Assembly (NCBI RefSeq): GCF_000172155.1 | Contig: NZ_ABIZ01000001.1 | Location: 1,922,001 to 1,986,000 of the forward strand | Origin: Verrucomicrobium spinosum DSM 4136 = JCM 18804 | Lineage (GTDB): Bacteria; Verrucomicrobiota; Verrucomicrobiia; Verrucomicrobiales; Verrucomicrobiaceae | DNA length: 64,000 nt | Direction of reading: 5' to 3' | Shown here: positions 17,631-26,708 of the stretch, in pieces | Position numbering within the stretch: position 1 is the first letter of the stretch | Layout: each line of letters opens with the position of its first letter | Position numbers and translations under genes: made by a program | The notes under the pieces: generated by a model | The model's database searches: none | What the model saw: the letters and a program-made list of their open reading frames with translations, nothing else | Told to the model about the DNA's origin: nothing

Positions 17631-19304
17631 ATGGCGCGCTTCGCATCTGTTCGCACCATGAGTCATCCTGGACCTGAACCTGTTTCCTCGCTGCAGACTT
17701 TCCCTGAGCCGACCATCGGGCGGGGGTGGGGAGTCTGGGCCATGACTTGGGCTGCGCTCTTCTGCATGGCTCTGGGGCTCCAGTGGCGGGGCGGAGCGCA
17801 AGGCAGTGACCTGGGAGGGGATCCTGACGAGGCGGCTCATGCCGTCACCAGTCTCATGGTGCGGGACTATCTCTTTCAGGCACCTGGGCAGCATCCTCTC
17901 CGGTTCGCGGAGAAATATTACGACCGGTTGCCCCGGGTGGCTTTGGGGCACTATCCGCCGGGGTTCTACGGGCTGGCGGGGCTGTGGCTCGGGTTCAAGC
18001 CCACACAAGGAGCGTTGCTGATGTTGCAGGCGGTGCTTCTGGCGGCTCTGGGGACGGCAACCGCCCGTGTGGGGGCGAAGCTGGTGGTGCCGTGGGTGGC
18101 GGTGGGAGCTGGTTTGCTGGTGATTCTGGCTCCGCCCATCCAGCAGCTCGTGCTGCTGGTGATGTCAGATTTGTTTCTTGCACTGGCCTGTCTGGTGGCG
18201 ACCTGGGCTATGGCAGCCTATTTGGAGCGTCCGTCAAAACGGCTCGCTCTCGGCTTCGGCTTTGTTGCGGCCCTGGCCATCTTGATCAAGGGTTCCGGTC
18301 TCATGCTCGCCTTGGTGCCTCCTCTGGCGATTGCCATTTCAGGCCAGTGGCGGTTGGTGCTCCGGCCCTCGCTGTGGCTGGCCCCATTGCCGGTCGTGGT
18401 TTTTGCGATGCCGTGGCAGCTCTTTTCTTACAAGTTCACGAAGGAAGGCATGAGTGGACTGCCTGTGACTGAGCACTTTCGGCGGGCATTCGGCTACTAT
18501 GGCGATGCGGCCTCGCACTATCTCGGATACCCAGTACTCGTCCTGCTGGGCTTGGCCGCATTGGTCATGGTGATCGGTTGGGTGAGAGGCCGACGCCCCT
18601 CGGCCTATGAATCGGCGCTGTGGGCGTTGCTCTTTGCCGCATGGGTCCTGATCTTCACCGTGCCTGCGGGCATGTCGGCTCGCTATCTTGTGCCTCTCGT
18701 GGCTCCGGTATTCCTGCTGTTGGCGCACAGCTTGTGCGTGTGGAGCAGGGCGGCGGCAGGGCGGCCCGTTTGGATCGGCGGAGTGATCGGGCTTGGGGTC
18801 TTGCTCACTTCATTGGTGACGACAGGTCAATGGATGCCGAGGGACAAAAACGTGCACGGCTACAGTGCCGCAGTGAATGCCATGGTCGCCACACTGCCGG
18901 CGCAGCCGGACGTCGCAAATGACGCCTGGCTGGTCTGCTCGGACGCCAGAGGGGAAGGTGCACTCATTGCCGCCGCCGCGTTTGATGCCCAGGTGCGTCA
19001 GCGCCCCAGCTTGCGGGTGCTGCGTTCCACCAAGGAGCTTGCCAGCATGGACTGGCTGGGGCGTGACTACACGCCCGCGTTCGACACCGAGACCGCCTTG
19101 CTGGAGCATCTGACGAAGAAGTCCGTCAGCTATGTAGTGATTGATGAAGGTGTGCCCGAGGCGGGACGCATGCCGTACTATGCCCAGCTAAAACGGGCAC
19201 TGGAACAATCTGGCTCCGGCTGGCTGCTCTCTCATTCTCTGCCCGTGGTTCGTGGTCGCGAGCAGGGCAAGCTTCTGGTATATCATCGTGAGCATTATCC
19301 TTAG
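17631..19304 (+). CDS. Membrane glycosyltransferase, GT-C/ArnT-PMT-like
   Basis: 557-residue polytopic inner-membrane protein, about eleven to twelve hydrophobic helices followed by a periplasmic C-terminal domain from about residue 405. The first periplasmic loop carries GDPDEAAHAV, the acidic DE motif expected in GT-C enzymes that use polyprenyl-phosphate sugars, and HYPPGFYGLAGLWLG. Such enzymes glycosylate lipids, proteins or polymers on the periplasmic face. A second ATG at 17658 (MSHPGPEP) is an equally possible start. Divergently transcribed from the epimerase set, with a 98-base shared upstream region, and followed 33 bases later by a GT4 gene. Confidence 0.82.
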   Translation: MARFASVRTMSHPGPEPVSSLQTFPEPTIGRGWGVWAMTWAALFCMALGLQWRGGAQGSDLGGDPDEAAHAVTSLMVRDYLFQAPGQHPLRFAEKYYDRLPRVALGHYPPGFYGLAGLWLGFKPTQGALLMLQAVLLAALGTATARVGAKLVVPWVAVGAGLLVILAPPIQQLVLLVMSDLFLALACLVATWAMAAYLERPSKRLALGFGFVAALAILIKGSGLMLALVPPLAIAISGQWRLVLRPSLWLAPLPVVVFAMPWQLFSYKFTKEGMSGLPVTEHFRRAFGYYGDAASHYLGYPVLVLLGLAALVMVIGWVRGRRPSAYESALWALLFAAWVLIFTVPAGMSARYLVPLVAPVFLLLAHSLCVWSRAAAGRPVWIGGVIGLGVLLTSLVTTGQWMPRDKNVHGYSAAVNAMVATLPAQPDVANDAWLVCSDARGEGALIAAAAFDAQVRQRPSLRVLRSTKELASMDWLGRDYTPAFDTETALLEHLTKKSVSYVVIDEGVPEAGRMPYYAQLKRALEQSGSGWLLSHSLPVVRGREQGKLLVYHREHYP

Positions 19305-19337
19305 TGGAGATGTGTCTAAAGTTTAGCCCTGTGTTGC

Positions 19338-20510
19338 ATGCGTCCCCGGTTGCTTTTTGTCTCCAATCTTTTTCCCGATACGAAAGAGCCGTATCGTGGT
19401 CTGGACAATGTGACGCTGCTGCACCATCTGAAGGATCGCTGGGACATCCGGGTGGTGGCTCTGCGGCCCACGCTGGGTGCCTGGCGGGGGGCGGGATTGA
19501 AGTTGTTGCCACGATCCCAGGATGAGATCTTTCGGCCGCACTACGTTCCGGTGCCCTACATTCCCAGGGTGGGCGATGCATGGAACCCCGGGCTCATGCA
19601 TCGGGCTCTGCAGCGGGAGCTGGTGAGGGTGAAGGCGGAGGGGGCCTGGGACGTGTTGCTGGCAAGTTGGTTGTATCCCGACGGTGGGGCCGCCACCCGG
19701 GCCGCAGCCGCAGCCGGTACGCCATCCGTGCTGATTGCCCAGGGTTCAGATGTGCACAAGTATTTGAGGGTGCCCCGGCGCAAGCAGGCCATTCTGGAAG
19801 CTGTGAAGGCGAGCCGCGGCGTCATCACCCGGAGCCGCTCCCTGGCGACACTGCTGGGAGAGGCAGGAGCGGAGAAGTCCAAACTTCATCCGGTGCACAA
19901 TGGCGTGGATGTCTCGTTGTTTCATGGCGGTCCCCGGGAAGAAGAGCGGGGCAGGCTTGGGCTCAAGGACAAGGCCACGGTGATCCTCTATGTGGGGAAT
20001 CTTCTGCCGGTGAAGAATCCCGAGCTGCTCCTGCGGGCGTTTGCCCGGTTGCGGGCAGGATGGCAGGGGGCACCACTCCAGCTCCGTATGGCGGGCAAGG
20101 GGCCCATGAGAGAGGGGCTGGAGAAGCTGGCGGGTGAGCTGGGAATTTCAGGCAGTGTTTATTTCCTTGGCCCCCAGGATGCCGGGCAGATCGCCTCCTG
20201 GATGCGGGCGGCGGATGTGCTCTGCATGAGCAGCCACAATGAAGGCCTGCCGAACGTGGTCCTGGAGGCCATGGCGAGCGGCCTGCCGGTGGTGGCGACC
20301 GATGTGGGCGGCATTCATGAAGTCGTGGACGCCCCGTGGAAGGGCGCGCTGGTGCCGCCAGCGAAGGAGGAGGAGCTGACCGCAGGGCTCCAGCGTGTGC
20401 TGGAGCAGGCCCCCGACCGGCAGCGCATCGCGACCTATGGCTCGGGATTGTCCTGGGATGCCACGGCGGATGCATGCGACCGAATTCTGAGAGATGCGTT
20501 GGAAAAGTGA
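19338..20510 (+). CDS. Glycosyltransferase family 4
   Basis: 390-residue GT-B glycosyltransferase. The N-terminal domain starts RPRLLFVSNLFPDTKEPYRG; the C-terminal donor-binding domain has VILYVGNLLPVKNPELLLRA, LRMAGKGPMREGLEKLA, VYFLGPQDAGQIASWMRAAD, then SHNEGLPNVVLEAMASGLPV with the EX7E-type glutamates, and ATDVGGIHEVV. It follows the GT-C gene and should act in the same polysaccharide pathway. This is the last clear EPS gene; the next 170 bases carry REP-like hairpins. Confidence 0.92.
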   Translation: MRPRLLFVSNLFPDTKEPYRGLDNVTLLHHLKDRWDIRVVALRPTLGAWRGAGLKLLPRSQDEIFRPHYVPVPYIPRVGDAWNPGLMHRALQRELVRVKAEGAWDVLLASWLYPDGGAATRAAAAAGTPSVLIAQGSDVHKYLRVPRRKQAILEAVKASRGVITRSRSLATLLGEAGAEKSKLHPVHNGVDVSLFHGGPREEERGRLGLKDKATVILYVGNLLPVKNPELLLRAFARLRAGWQGAPLQLRMAGKGPMREGLEKLAGELGISGSVYFLGPQDAGQIASWMRAADVLCMSSHNEGLPNVVLEAMASGLPVVATDVGGIHEVVDAPWKGALVPPAKEEELTAGLQRVLEQAPDRQRIATYGSGLSWDATADACDRILRDALEK

Positions 20511-20531
20511 AGGGGGCCGCAGCCGTGAACT

Positions 20532-20593
20532 GAGCTAAAGCTCCGCACTACTTTCAGCATCCAACGCGGGCGTAGTCCGGTTGTCCCAACCGG
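20532..20593. repeat. Pair of facing REP-like hairpins with GTAG feet
   Basis: Minus-strand unit: GTAGT (20551-20547) then the hairpin GAGCT-aa-AGCTC (20543-20532). Plus-strand unit: GTAGT (20572-20576) immediately followed by CCGGTTG-tcc-CAACCGG (20577-20593). The GTAG tetranucleotide at the foot of a hairpin is the recognition layout known for REP elements of RAYT transposases. The two units face each other like a BIME. Confidence 0.55.
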
Positions 20594-20683
20594 TTGGTGA
20601 GCGAAGTGATTGATAGGCAGCTTCTCTGCTTTCGCCAGCTTCAGTCGCTTGACGATGCTTCGCGAAACTCTCACAATCGGCCA

Positions 20684-21067
20684 ATGTCTGAAAAGCTGGC
20701 ACCCTTACCCGAAAATGGGCAGACCTCGATCGAAGCAGAAAGGAAACGTCTGCAGGAATTCTACTCGAACCACCCGGCCGTGATGTGGGCTGGAATGGCA
20801 TCAATGCTCCTCTTGATCATCGCGTTTGGGGTGATGCTCTGGCACAATTTTGTGACCAGGATGCCCTTTGTGACCGTGCAGAGCTCGCTCGTAGCCTGCG
20901 GCATGGCGGGAGCATTCTTCGCCGCCCTTTCCCGCAAACTGTGCCCGATGGAGATGGAGCAGCATCGGCGAAGGGTGAAGAGGGACATGAACACCCACCT
21001 GCTTCTGGCGGGTCTGAATCTGGCGCTGTTGATTTGGGGGCTCTGGAAACGAGGGGCGCTGGGCTGA
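20684..21067 (+). CDS. Small three-helix membrane protein
   Basis: 127-residue protein from ATG 20684 (MSEKLAPLPENG). A polar/charged N-terminal 35 residues (possible short amphipathic helix IEAERKRLQEFY) is followed by three hydrophobic helices at about 38-60, 68-85 and 105-120, joined by a strongly basic loop HRRRVKRDMN. Not recognised as a named family. It stands alone between the EPS locus and the MoxR/VWA operon, 91 bases before the TPR protease gene, and could be the first gene of that transcript. Confidence 0.65.
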   Translation: MSEKLAPLPENGQTSIEAERKRLQEFYSNHPAVMWAGMASMLLLIIAFGVMLWHNFVTRMPFVTVQSSLVACGMAGAFFAALSRKLCPMEMEQHRRRVKRDMNTHLLLAGLNLALLIWGLWKRGALG

Positions 21068-21158
21068 ATCTGTTTAGAGGCGGCCATCGTGCCGGGGGCG
21101 CGACACAAAATGAATTTTTCCCGTATCTCTTTCTATCGGAATACGTTTAACCTCACGT

Positions 21159-23825
21159 ATGCTCCGACTTCGAGTCACCGGCAACGGCTGTGCAAGCCGC
21201 CGGTGGAGCGTCCTCTGGTGGGGAATGGTGGCGGGGGGATTCCTTGCCTCATCCGCTTGGCTCCCGGCGCAGACGCTGGATTTGAAGCGGGTTTTTGACG
21301 AGCGGAATCTGCCTCCGGTGCGGGTGCTCATCCAGGAGGGCGAGTACCAGCAGGTCGCACGATTGAGCGAGCTGTATATCCAAAACGGCGCACCCTCCCC
21401 CGAGTGGTGGGTCCTGAGGCTGGAGGCGCTCAGAGCCTTGGGACGGAAGGACGATGTGCTGCGTGTCGCCAAGGAGGCGGCCCTTGCCCATGGCAATGAC
21501 TTGAAGACGCTCATGGCCTGCCATGATGCCGTGTTGGCCTACGGGCAAAAGGATGCCGCTACAGGGTATCTCCAGCAGGTGAATGCCGCGGCTAAAAAGC
21601 AGACAGCCAGCCAGCGCACCGCCCTGGATCTGGTGGTGCTGGGGCGAGCGGCACTTGCGGCCGGGGCGGACCCGCAGAAGGTGGTGGCGCAGTTCTATGC
21701 GCCTGCCAAAAAGAAGGACCGTACGCTGTTGGAAGCCTATCTGGCGGGTGGGGAGCTGGCGCTCCAGAAATCCGACTTTGCCAAGGCCGCCGATGAATTT
21801 CGGGCAGGGCTCAAAGAGCACAGCCAGAACAATGACCTTCGCTACGGTCTGGCGCGCGCCTTCCAGTCCTCCGACCGGAAGCAGAGTCTGACGCTGGCCC
21901 AGCAGGTGGTGGAGAGCAATCCCTCTCACGCTGGGGCGCTCTTGCTGCTGGCGGAGCACTCCATCGGAGCCGAGCAGTTCGCGGAGGCGGACAAGGCTCT
22001 GGACGCTGTGACATCGGTGAATGAAGATCACCCCGAGGCGTGGGCGATGCGATCCGTGCTGGCCACTCTGGTATCGAACCGGGAGAAGGAAGCCGCGAGC
22101 GCGAGGAAGCAGGCACTGGAAGCCTGGGCGCAAAACCCGGAGGTGGATTATGTCATCGGTCGCTGCCTGTCTCGTGCCTATCGGTTTCAGGAGGCCAGCG
22201 ATCATTTGCGCGAGGCGGTGAAGATGGACCCCGGTCATCTGGAGGCCAAGCTGCAGCTCTGCCACGCTCTCTTCCGCCTCGGTCGTGAGGATGAGGCCTG
22301 GAAGCTGGGAGAGGAGATCCGCAAGGCGGATGCCTACAACGTGCAGGCCTACAACATCGGCCTGCTGGAGGCGGAGATGAAAGGGTTCGCGGTAAGGACA
22401 GAGCCGGACTTTGTGCTCAAGATGCCGACGCGCGATTCAGCTATCTACGGCGACCGGGCCCTGCAACTGCTGCGTGAGGCGAAGGAAGTGCTATGTGCCC
22501 GCTATGGACTCGTGCTGGACCATCCGGTGCTGGTGGAGTTCTTCCCCTCCCAGCAGGATTTCGCCATTCGCACCTTTGGCAATCTGGGTGGGCAGGGCAT
22601 CCTGGGGGCGTGTTTCGGCACGGTGGTGACGATGAACAGCCCGGGCAGTGTGGCCGCCAACCGCAGCAACTGGGAGAGCACGCTGTGGCATGAGTTCTGC
22701 CATGTGGTGACCCTCACGGTGACGCGGAATCGCATGCCCCGCTGGCTCAGTGAAGGCATTTCTGTGTACGAAGAGCAGCGGCGGGATCCTGCCTGGGGCA
22801 TGCGGATGTCGGGAACCTACCGGAAGATGGTGCTGGATGACAAAACCTTTACGCCGCTGAGCAAGATGAGCGGCGCTTTCCTGAACCCGGAGAGCAGTGA
22901 CCACCTCATGTTTGCCTACTTTGAGGCGGCGCAGGCGGTGGACTGGATGATCGCCACGTATGGCGAGACCAAGTTCCAGGGGGTACTGAAGGATCTGGCT
23001 GAGGGGCGGCGGATCAACGAAGCGCTGGATCGCAATATGGCGTCTGTCCAAAAGCTGGACGCCACCTTTGCCGTTCACCTCAAAGGAAAGGCCCAGCAGT
23101 TGGCACCCAGGGCTGACTGGACGGAGCCGGAGAAGGATGCGCTGGATGTGCGGGATGCCTCGGCCGTGGGGGCATGGCTCAAAGATCGGCCCAACAACCT
23201 GTGGGGACTGCGCCAGGCCACGCGAAGGTTGCTCGCTGGTGAGCGCTGGACCGAGGCGCTGGAGGTTGCGAGAAAGTTGATCACCCTGTTCCCCGAAGAT
23301 CCAGAGCCTACGAACGGCTATCAATTGGCTGCCCAGGCCTACCGGGGGCTCAAGCAGCCCCAAGAAGAGGCCGCCATGCTGCGGGAGTGGATGGGGCGCA
23401 CGGCGGATGCCTCGCAGGCGAGCCTTCGCCTGATCGAGCTGGAGACCGAGGCCCGCCAGTGGCCCGGGGTGCTCTTGGCCGTGAAGCGGTTGCTCGCCAT
23501 CGATCCCTTCCTGAAACGTCCGCACGAGGCGATGGCGGCGGCTTGTGAAGCGCAGGGGGATCGCGAAGGCGCGGTGGTGGCGCTGAAGCATCTCATGACC
23601 TTGGGGCCGGACAATCCTGTGCAGGTGAACTTCGCGCTGGCACGGCTCTTGCAGCCCACGGATGCCAGGGCCGCGCGTCTGCACGTGCTGGATGCTCTGG
23701 CGGAGGCACCGCGTTTCCGCGCCGGTCATGAGCTGCTTCTGAAACTCCAGTCTCCCGCGCCTGTTTCTACACCTGTTCCCACCCCGCCTCCAGCCGGGGC
23801 CGGAACCCCGCCCCCCGCGCCATGA
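21159..23825 (+). CDS. TPR-repeat protein with HExxH (peptidase MA-like) metalloprotease domain
   Basis: 888-residue exported protein: an N-terminal signal/anchor (about residues 18-36, ending LPAQ), TPR-like helical repeats from about 50 to 410, a gluzincin-type protease domain, and more TPR-like repeats to the end, finishing with a Pro-rich tail. The zinc site is visible: HEFCH at residues 511-515 and a candidate third ligand Glu532 in WLSEGISVYEEQ, matching the peptidase MA-like spacing. It probably acts in the periplasm or at the outer membrane. Its stop overlaps the next ATG by four bases, so it is translationally coupled to the DUF4159 gene. Confidence 0.85.
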   Translation: MLRLRVTGNGCASRRWSVLWWGMVAGGFLASSAWLPAQTLDLKRVFDERNLPPVRVLIQEGEYQQVARLSELYIQNGAPSPEWWVLRLEALRALGRKDDVLRVAKEAALAHGNDLKTLMACHDAVLAYGQKDAATGYLQQVNAAAKKQTASQRTALDLVVLGRAALAAGADPQKVVAQFYAPAKKKDRTLLEAYLAGGELALQKSDFAKAADEFRAGLKEHSQNNDLRYGLARAFQSSDRKQSLTLAQQVVESNPSHAGALLLLAEHSIGAEQFAEADKALDAVTSVNEDHPEAWAMRSVLATLVSNREKEAASARKQALEAWAQNPEVDYVIGRCLSRAYRFQEASDHLREAVKMDPGHLEAKLQLCHALFRLGREDEAWKLGEEIRKADAYNVQAYNIGLLEAEMKGFAVRTEPDFVLKMPTRDSAIYGDRALQLLREAKEVLCARYGLVLDHPVLVEFFPSQQDFAIRTFGNLGGQGILGACFGTVVTMNSPGSVAANRSNWESTLWHEFCHVVTLTVTRNRMPRWLSEGISVYEEQRRDPAWGMRMSGTYRKMVLDDKTFTPLSKMSGAFLNPESSDHLMFAYFEAAQAVDWMIATYGETKFQGVLKDLAEGRRINEALDRNMASVQKLDATFAVHLKGKAQQLAPRADWTEPEKDALDVRDASAVGAWLKDRPNNLWGLRQATRRLLAGERWTEALEVARKLITLFPEDPEPTNGYQLAAQAYRGLKQPQEEAAMLREWMGRTADASQASLRLIELETEARQWPGVLLAVKRLLAIDPFLKRPHEAMAAACEAQGDREGAVVALKHLMTLGPDNPVQVNFALARLLQPTDARAARLHVLDALAEAPRFRAGHELLLKLQSPAPVSTPVPTPPPAGAGTPPPAP

Positions 23826-24688
23826 CGAAACGACGTTGTTTCATCTATCTCTGTGCCGGCCTTCTGGCCGGGCTGGGGGTGTTCTATGCCCAGGAGCCAG
23901 GCAAGCCCAAGAACTTCGGCATCACCGATGGCTCCGTGCCGGAAGATCCGCGGGATGCCATGCGGGGTGACTTTCCCATGTGGCCGGTGAGCAAGGAACT
24001 GCCCAACGACACCTTCACCTTCGCCCGGGTGCGGTACAATTCCTACAGCCACTGGGGCCGTCATGACAAGTGGACCACGGACTATCCCGATGCGGACCTC
24101 AACTTTGGCTACCGTTTGCAACAGCTCACCGCCTTGCAGGTGGATCCGAAGGGGGCGATCGTGGATATCAAGGCGGAGCAGTTGCGCCATTACCCCTTCA
24201 TCTACATGGTGGAGCCCGGGGATATTTCCCTCACGGCGGATGAGGCGCGTACCCTGCGGGAGTACCTGCTCAATGGGGGATTCCTCATGGTGGACGACTT
24301 CTGGGGCACCCAAGAGTGGGACACTTTCTATACGGCCTTCAAGCAGATCTTTCCCGAGCGGGAGCCGGTGGAACTGCCGGTCACCCATGAGGTCTTCCAC
24401 ATCGTGTTTGACCTGAAAGTGAAGCCGCAGATCCCCTCGGTAGGGGCGGCGATCGCTGGGCGCCGACGCGGCATCACCTATGAGTGGAACAAGCCCGGCT
24501 CGGAGGAGGTGCACTATCGCGGCGTGTTCGATGACAAGGGCCGCATGATGATGATCATCTGTCACAACACGGATCTCGGTGACGGCTGGGAGGAGGAGGG
24601 GACGGATCCCTGGTACTTCCGCGAGTTCTCCGAGAAGTACGCCTACCCGCTGGGCATCAACATTCTCTTTTACGTCCTCACCCATTGA
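23822..24688 (+). CDS. DUF4159 domain-containing exported protein
   Basis: 288-residue protein with a signal peptide (FIYLCAGLLAGLGVFYAQ). The rest is a DUF4159 domain: FTFARVRYNSYSHWGRHDKW, WTTDYPDADLNFGYRLQQLT, PFIYMVEPGDISLTADEA, YLLNGGFLMVDDFWGTQEW and a C-terminal GINILFYVLTH. The domain has a flavodoxin/GATase-like topology with no catalytic residues assigned. DUF4159 proteins recur beside MoxR, DUF58 and VWA genes, as here (overlap of 4 bases upstream, gap of 7 bases downstream). A role in the membrane or periplasmic side of that system is likely, but the molecular function is unknown. Confidence 0.88.
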   Translation: MTKRRCFIYLCAGLLAGLGVFYAQEPGKPKNFGITDGSVPEDPRDAMRGDFPMWPVSKELPNDTFTFARVRYNSYSHWGRHDKWTTDYPDADLNFGYRLQQLTALQVDPKGAIVDIKAEQLRHYPFIYMVEPGDISLTADEARTLREYLLNGGFLMVDDFWGTQEWDTFYTAFKQIFPEREPVELPVTHEVFHIVFDLKVKPQIPSVGAAIAGRRRGITYEWNKPGSEEVHYRGVFDDKGRMMMIICHNTDLGDGWEEEGTDPWYFREFSEKYAYPLGINILFYVLTH

Positions 24689-24695
24689 TATCCTC

Positions 24696-25751
<1,056 letters not shown>

Positions 25752-25778
25752 TTCCGTTTTCATCTGTTGCTCTGACTC

Positions 25779-26708
25779 ATGGCCTCCGCTCCTTCCAATG
25801 TTGATCTCGCCGCGCTCATGCGTGTCCGCTCCCTGGAACTGCGGGCGCGTCTGGTCATGGAGGGCTTCTGGAAGGGGATGCACCGGAGCCCGCTGCATGG
25901 ATTCTCCGCGGAGTTCAGCGAGTATCGCCAGTACGTGGTGGGGGATGATCCCCGTTTCATTGACTGGAAGGTGATGGCGCGCAGCGACCGCTCCTATGTA
26001 AAGAAGTTCGAGGAGGAAACCAACCTGCGCTGCCAGCTCCTCCTGGATGCCAGCTCCTCCATGGCGTATGGCTCGGCCGGCTTCTCCAAGCTGGACTACG
26101 CCGCCACTCTGGGCGCGACGCTGGGACTCTTCCTCAAGGAGCAGGGCGATGCGGCGGGGCTGACAGTGTTTGATGAAAAGATCCGGGACCACCTGCCTGC
26201 CCAGGCTCGGTCTGGCCAGTGGCATGCCCTGCTGGTGAATCTGCAAAAGGCCGTCTCCTCCCCGGTGGCGGGTGGCCCCCGGCTGCCCCTGCGACCTCTC
26301 GGAGAAATGATCCGCCGTCGCGCGCTGCTGGTGCTGATGTCGGACTTTCTCATGCCGCTCAATGGGCTGGACCAGGACCTCGGCCTCCTGGGCGCCATGC
26401 AGCACGATGTGGTGGTGTTTCACCTCATGGATCCGGCTGAGCTGGACTTCCCCTTCACGGAGGGGGCGCAGTTCACGGATGCGGAGACGGGGCGGCAGTT
26501 GCTCCTCGAACCCATGACCGCACGGGCCTCGTACTTGAAGCGGCTCAACGCGCATCTGGAGCAGTTGCGGGGCATCTGTGCCCGGCAGGGGGCGGAGTAC
26601 CGGCTGATTCGCACGGACACCCCGCTGGAGAAGGACCTCTTTGACTTCCTGCATGCCCGTCGCCATCTGGCGGCGCGCCACCGGGCCGCACCCCGAAGGG
26701 CCGCATGA
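25779..26708 (+). CDS. DUF58 domain-containing protein
   Basis: 309-residue cytosolic protein of the DUF58 family, whose C-terminal part is a degenerate VWA fold. The hallmark is YVVGDDPRFIDWKVMARSDR followed by LLLDASSSMAYG, a MIDAS-like DxSxS. RRALLVLMSDFLMPLNGLDQ and a HLMDPAELDFPF strand follow. The C-terminus is basic and Ala-rich. The stop overlaps the BatA start by four bases (ATGA), indicating coupled translation. In related clusters DUF58 proteins act with MoxR in assembly of membrane or secreted complexes. Confidence 0.93.
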   Translation: MASAPSNVDLAALMRVRSLELRARLVMEGFWKGMHRSPLHGFSAEFSEYRQYVVGDDPRFIDWKVMARSDRSYVKKFEEETNLRCQLLLDASSSMAYGSAGFSKLDYAATLGATLGLFLKEQGDAAGLTVFDEKIRDHLPAQARSGQWHALLVNLQKAVSSPVAGGPRLPLRPLGEMIRRRALLVLMSDFLMPLNGLDQDLGLLGAMQHDVVVFHLMDPAELDFPFTEGAQFTDAETGRQLLLEPMTARASYLKRLNAHLEQLRGICARQGAEYRLIRTDTPLEKDLFDFLHARRHLAARHRAAPRRAA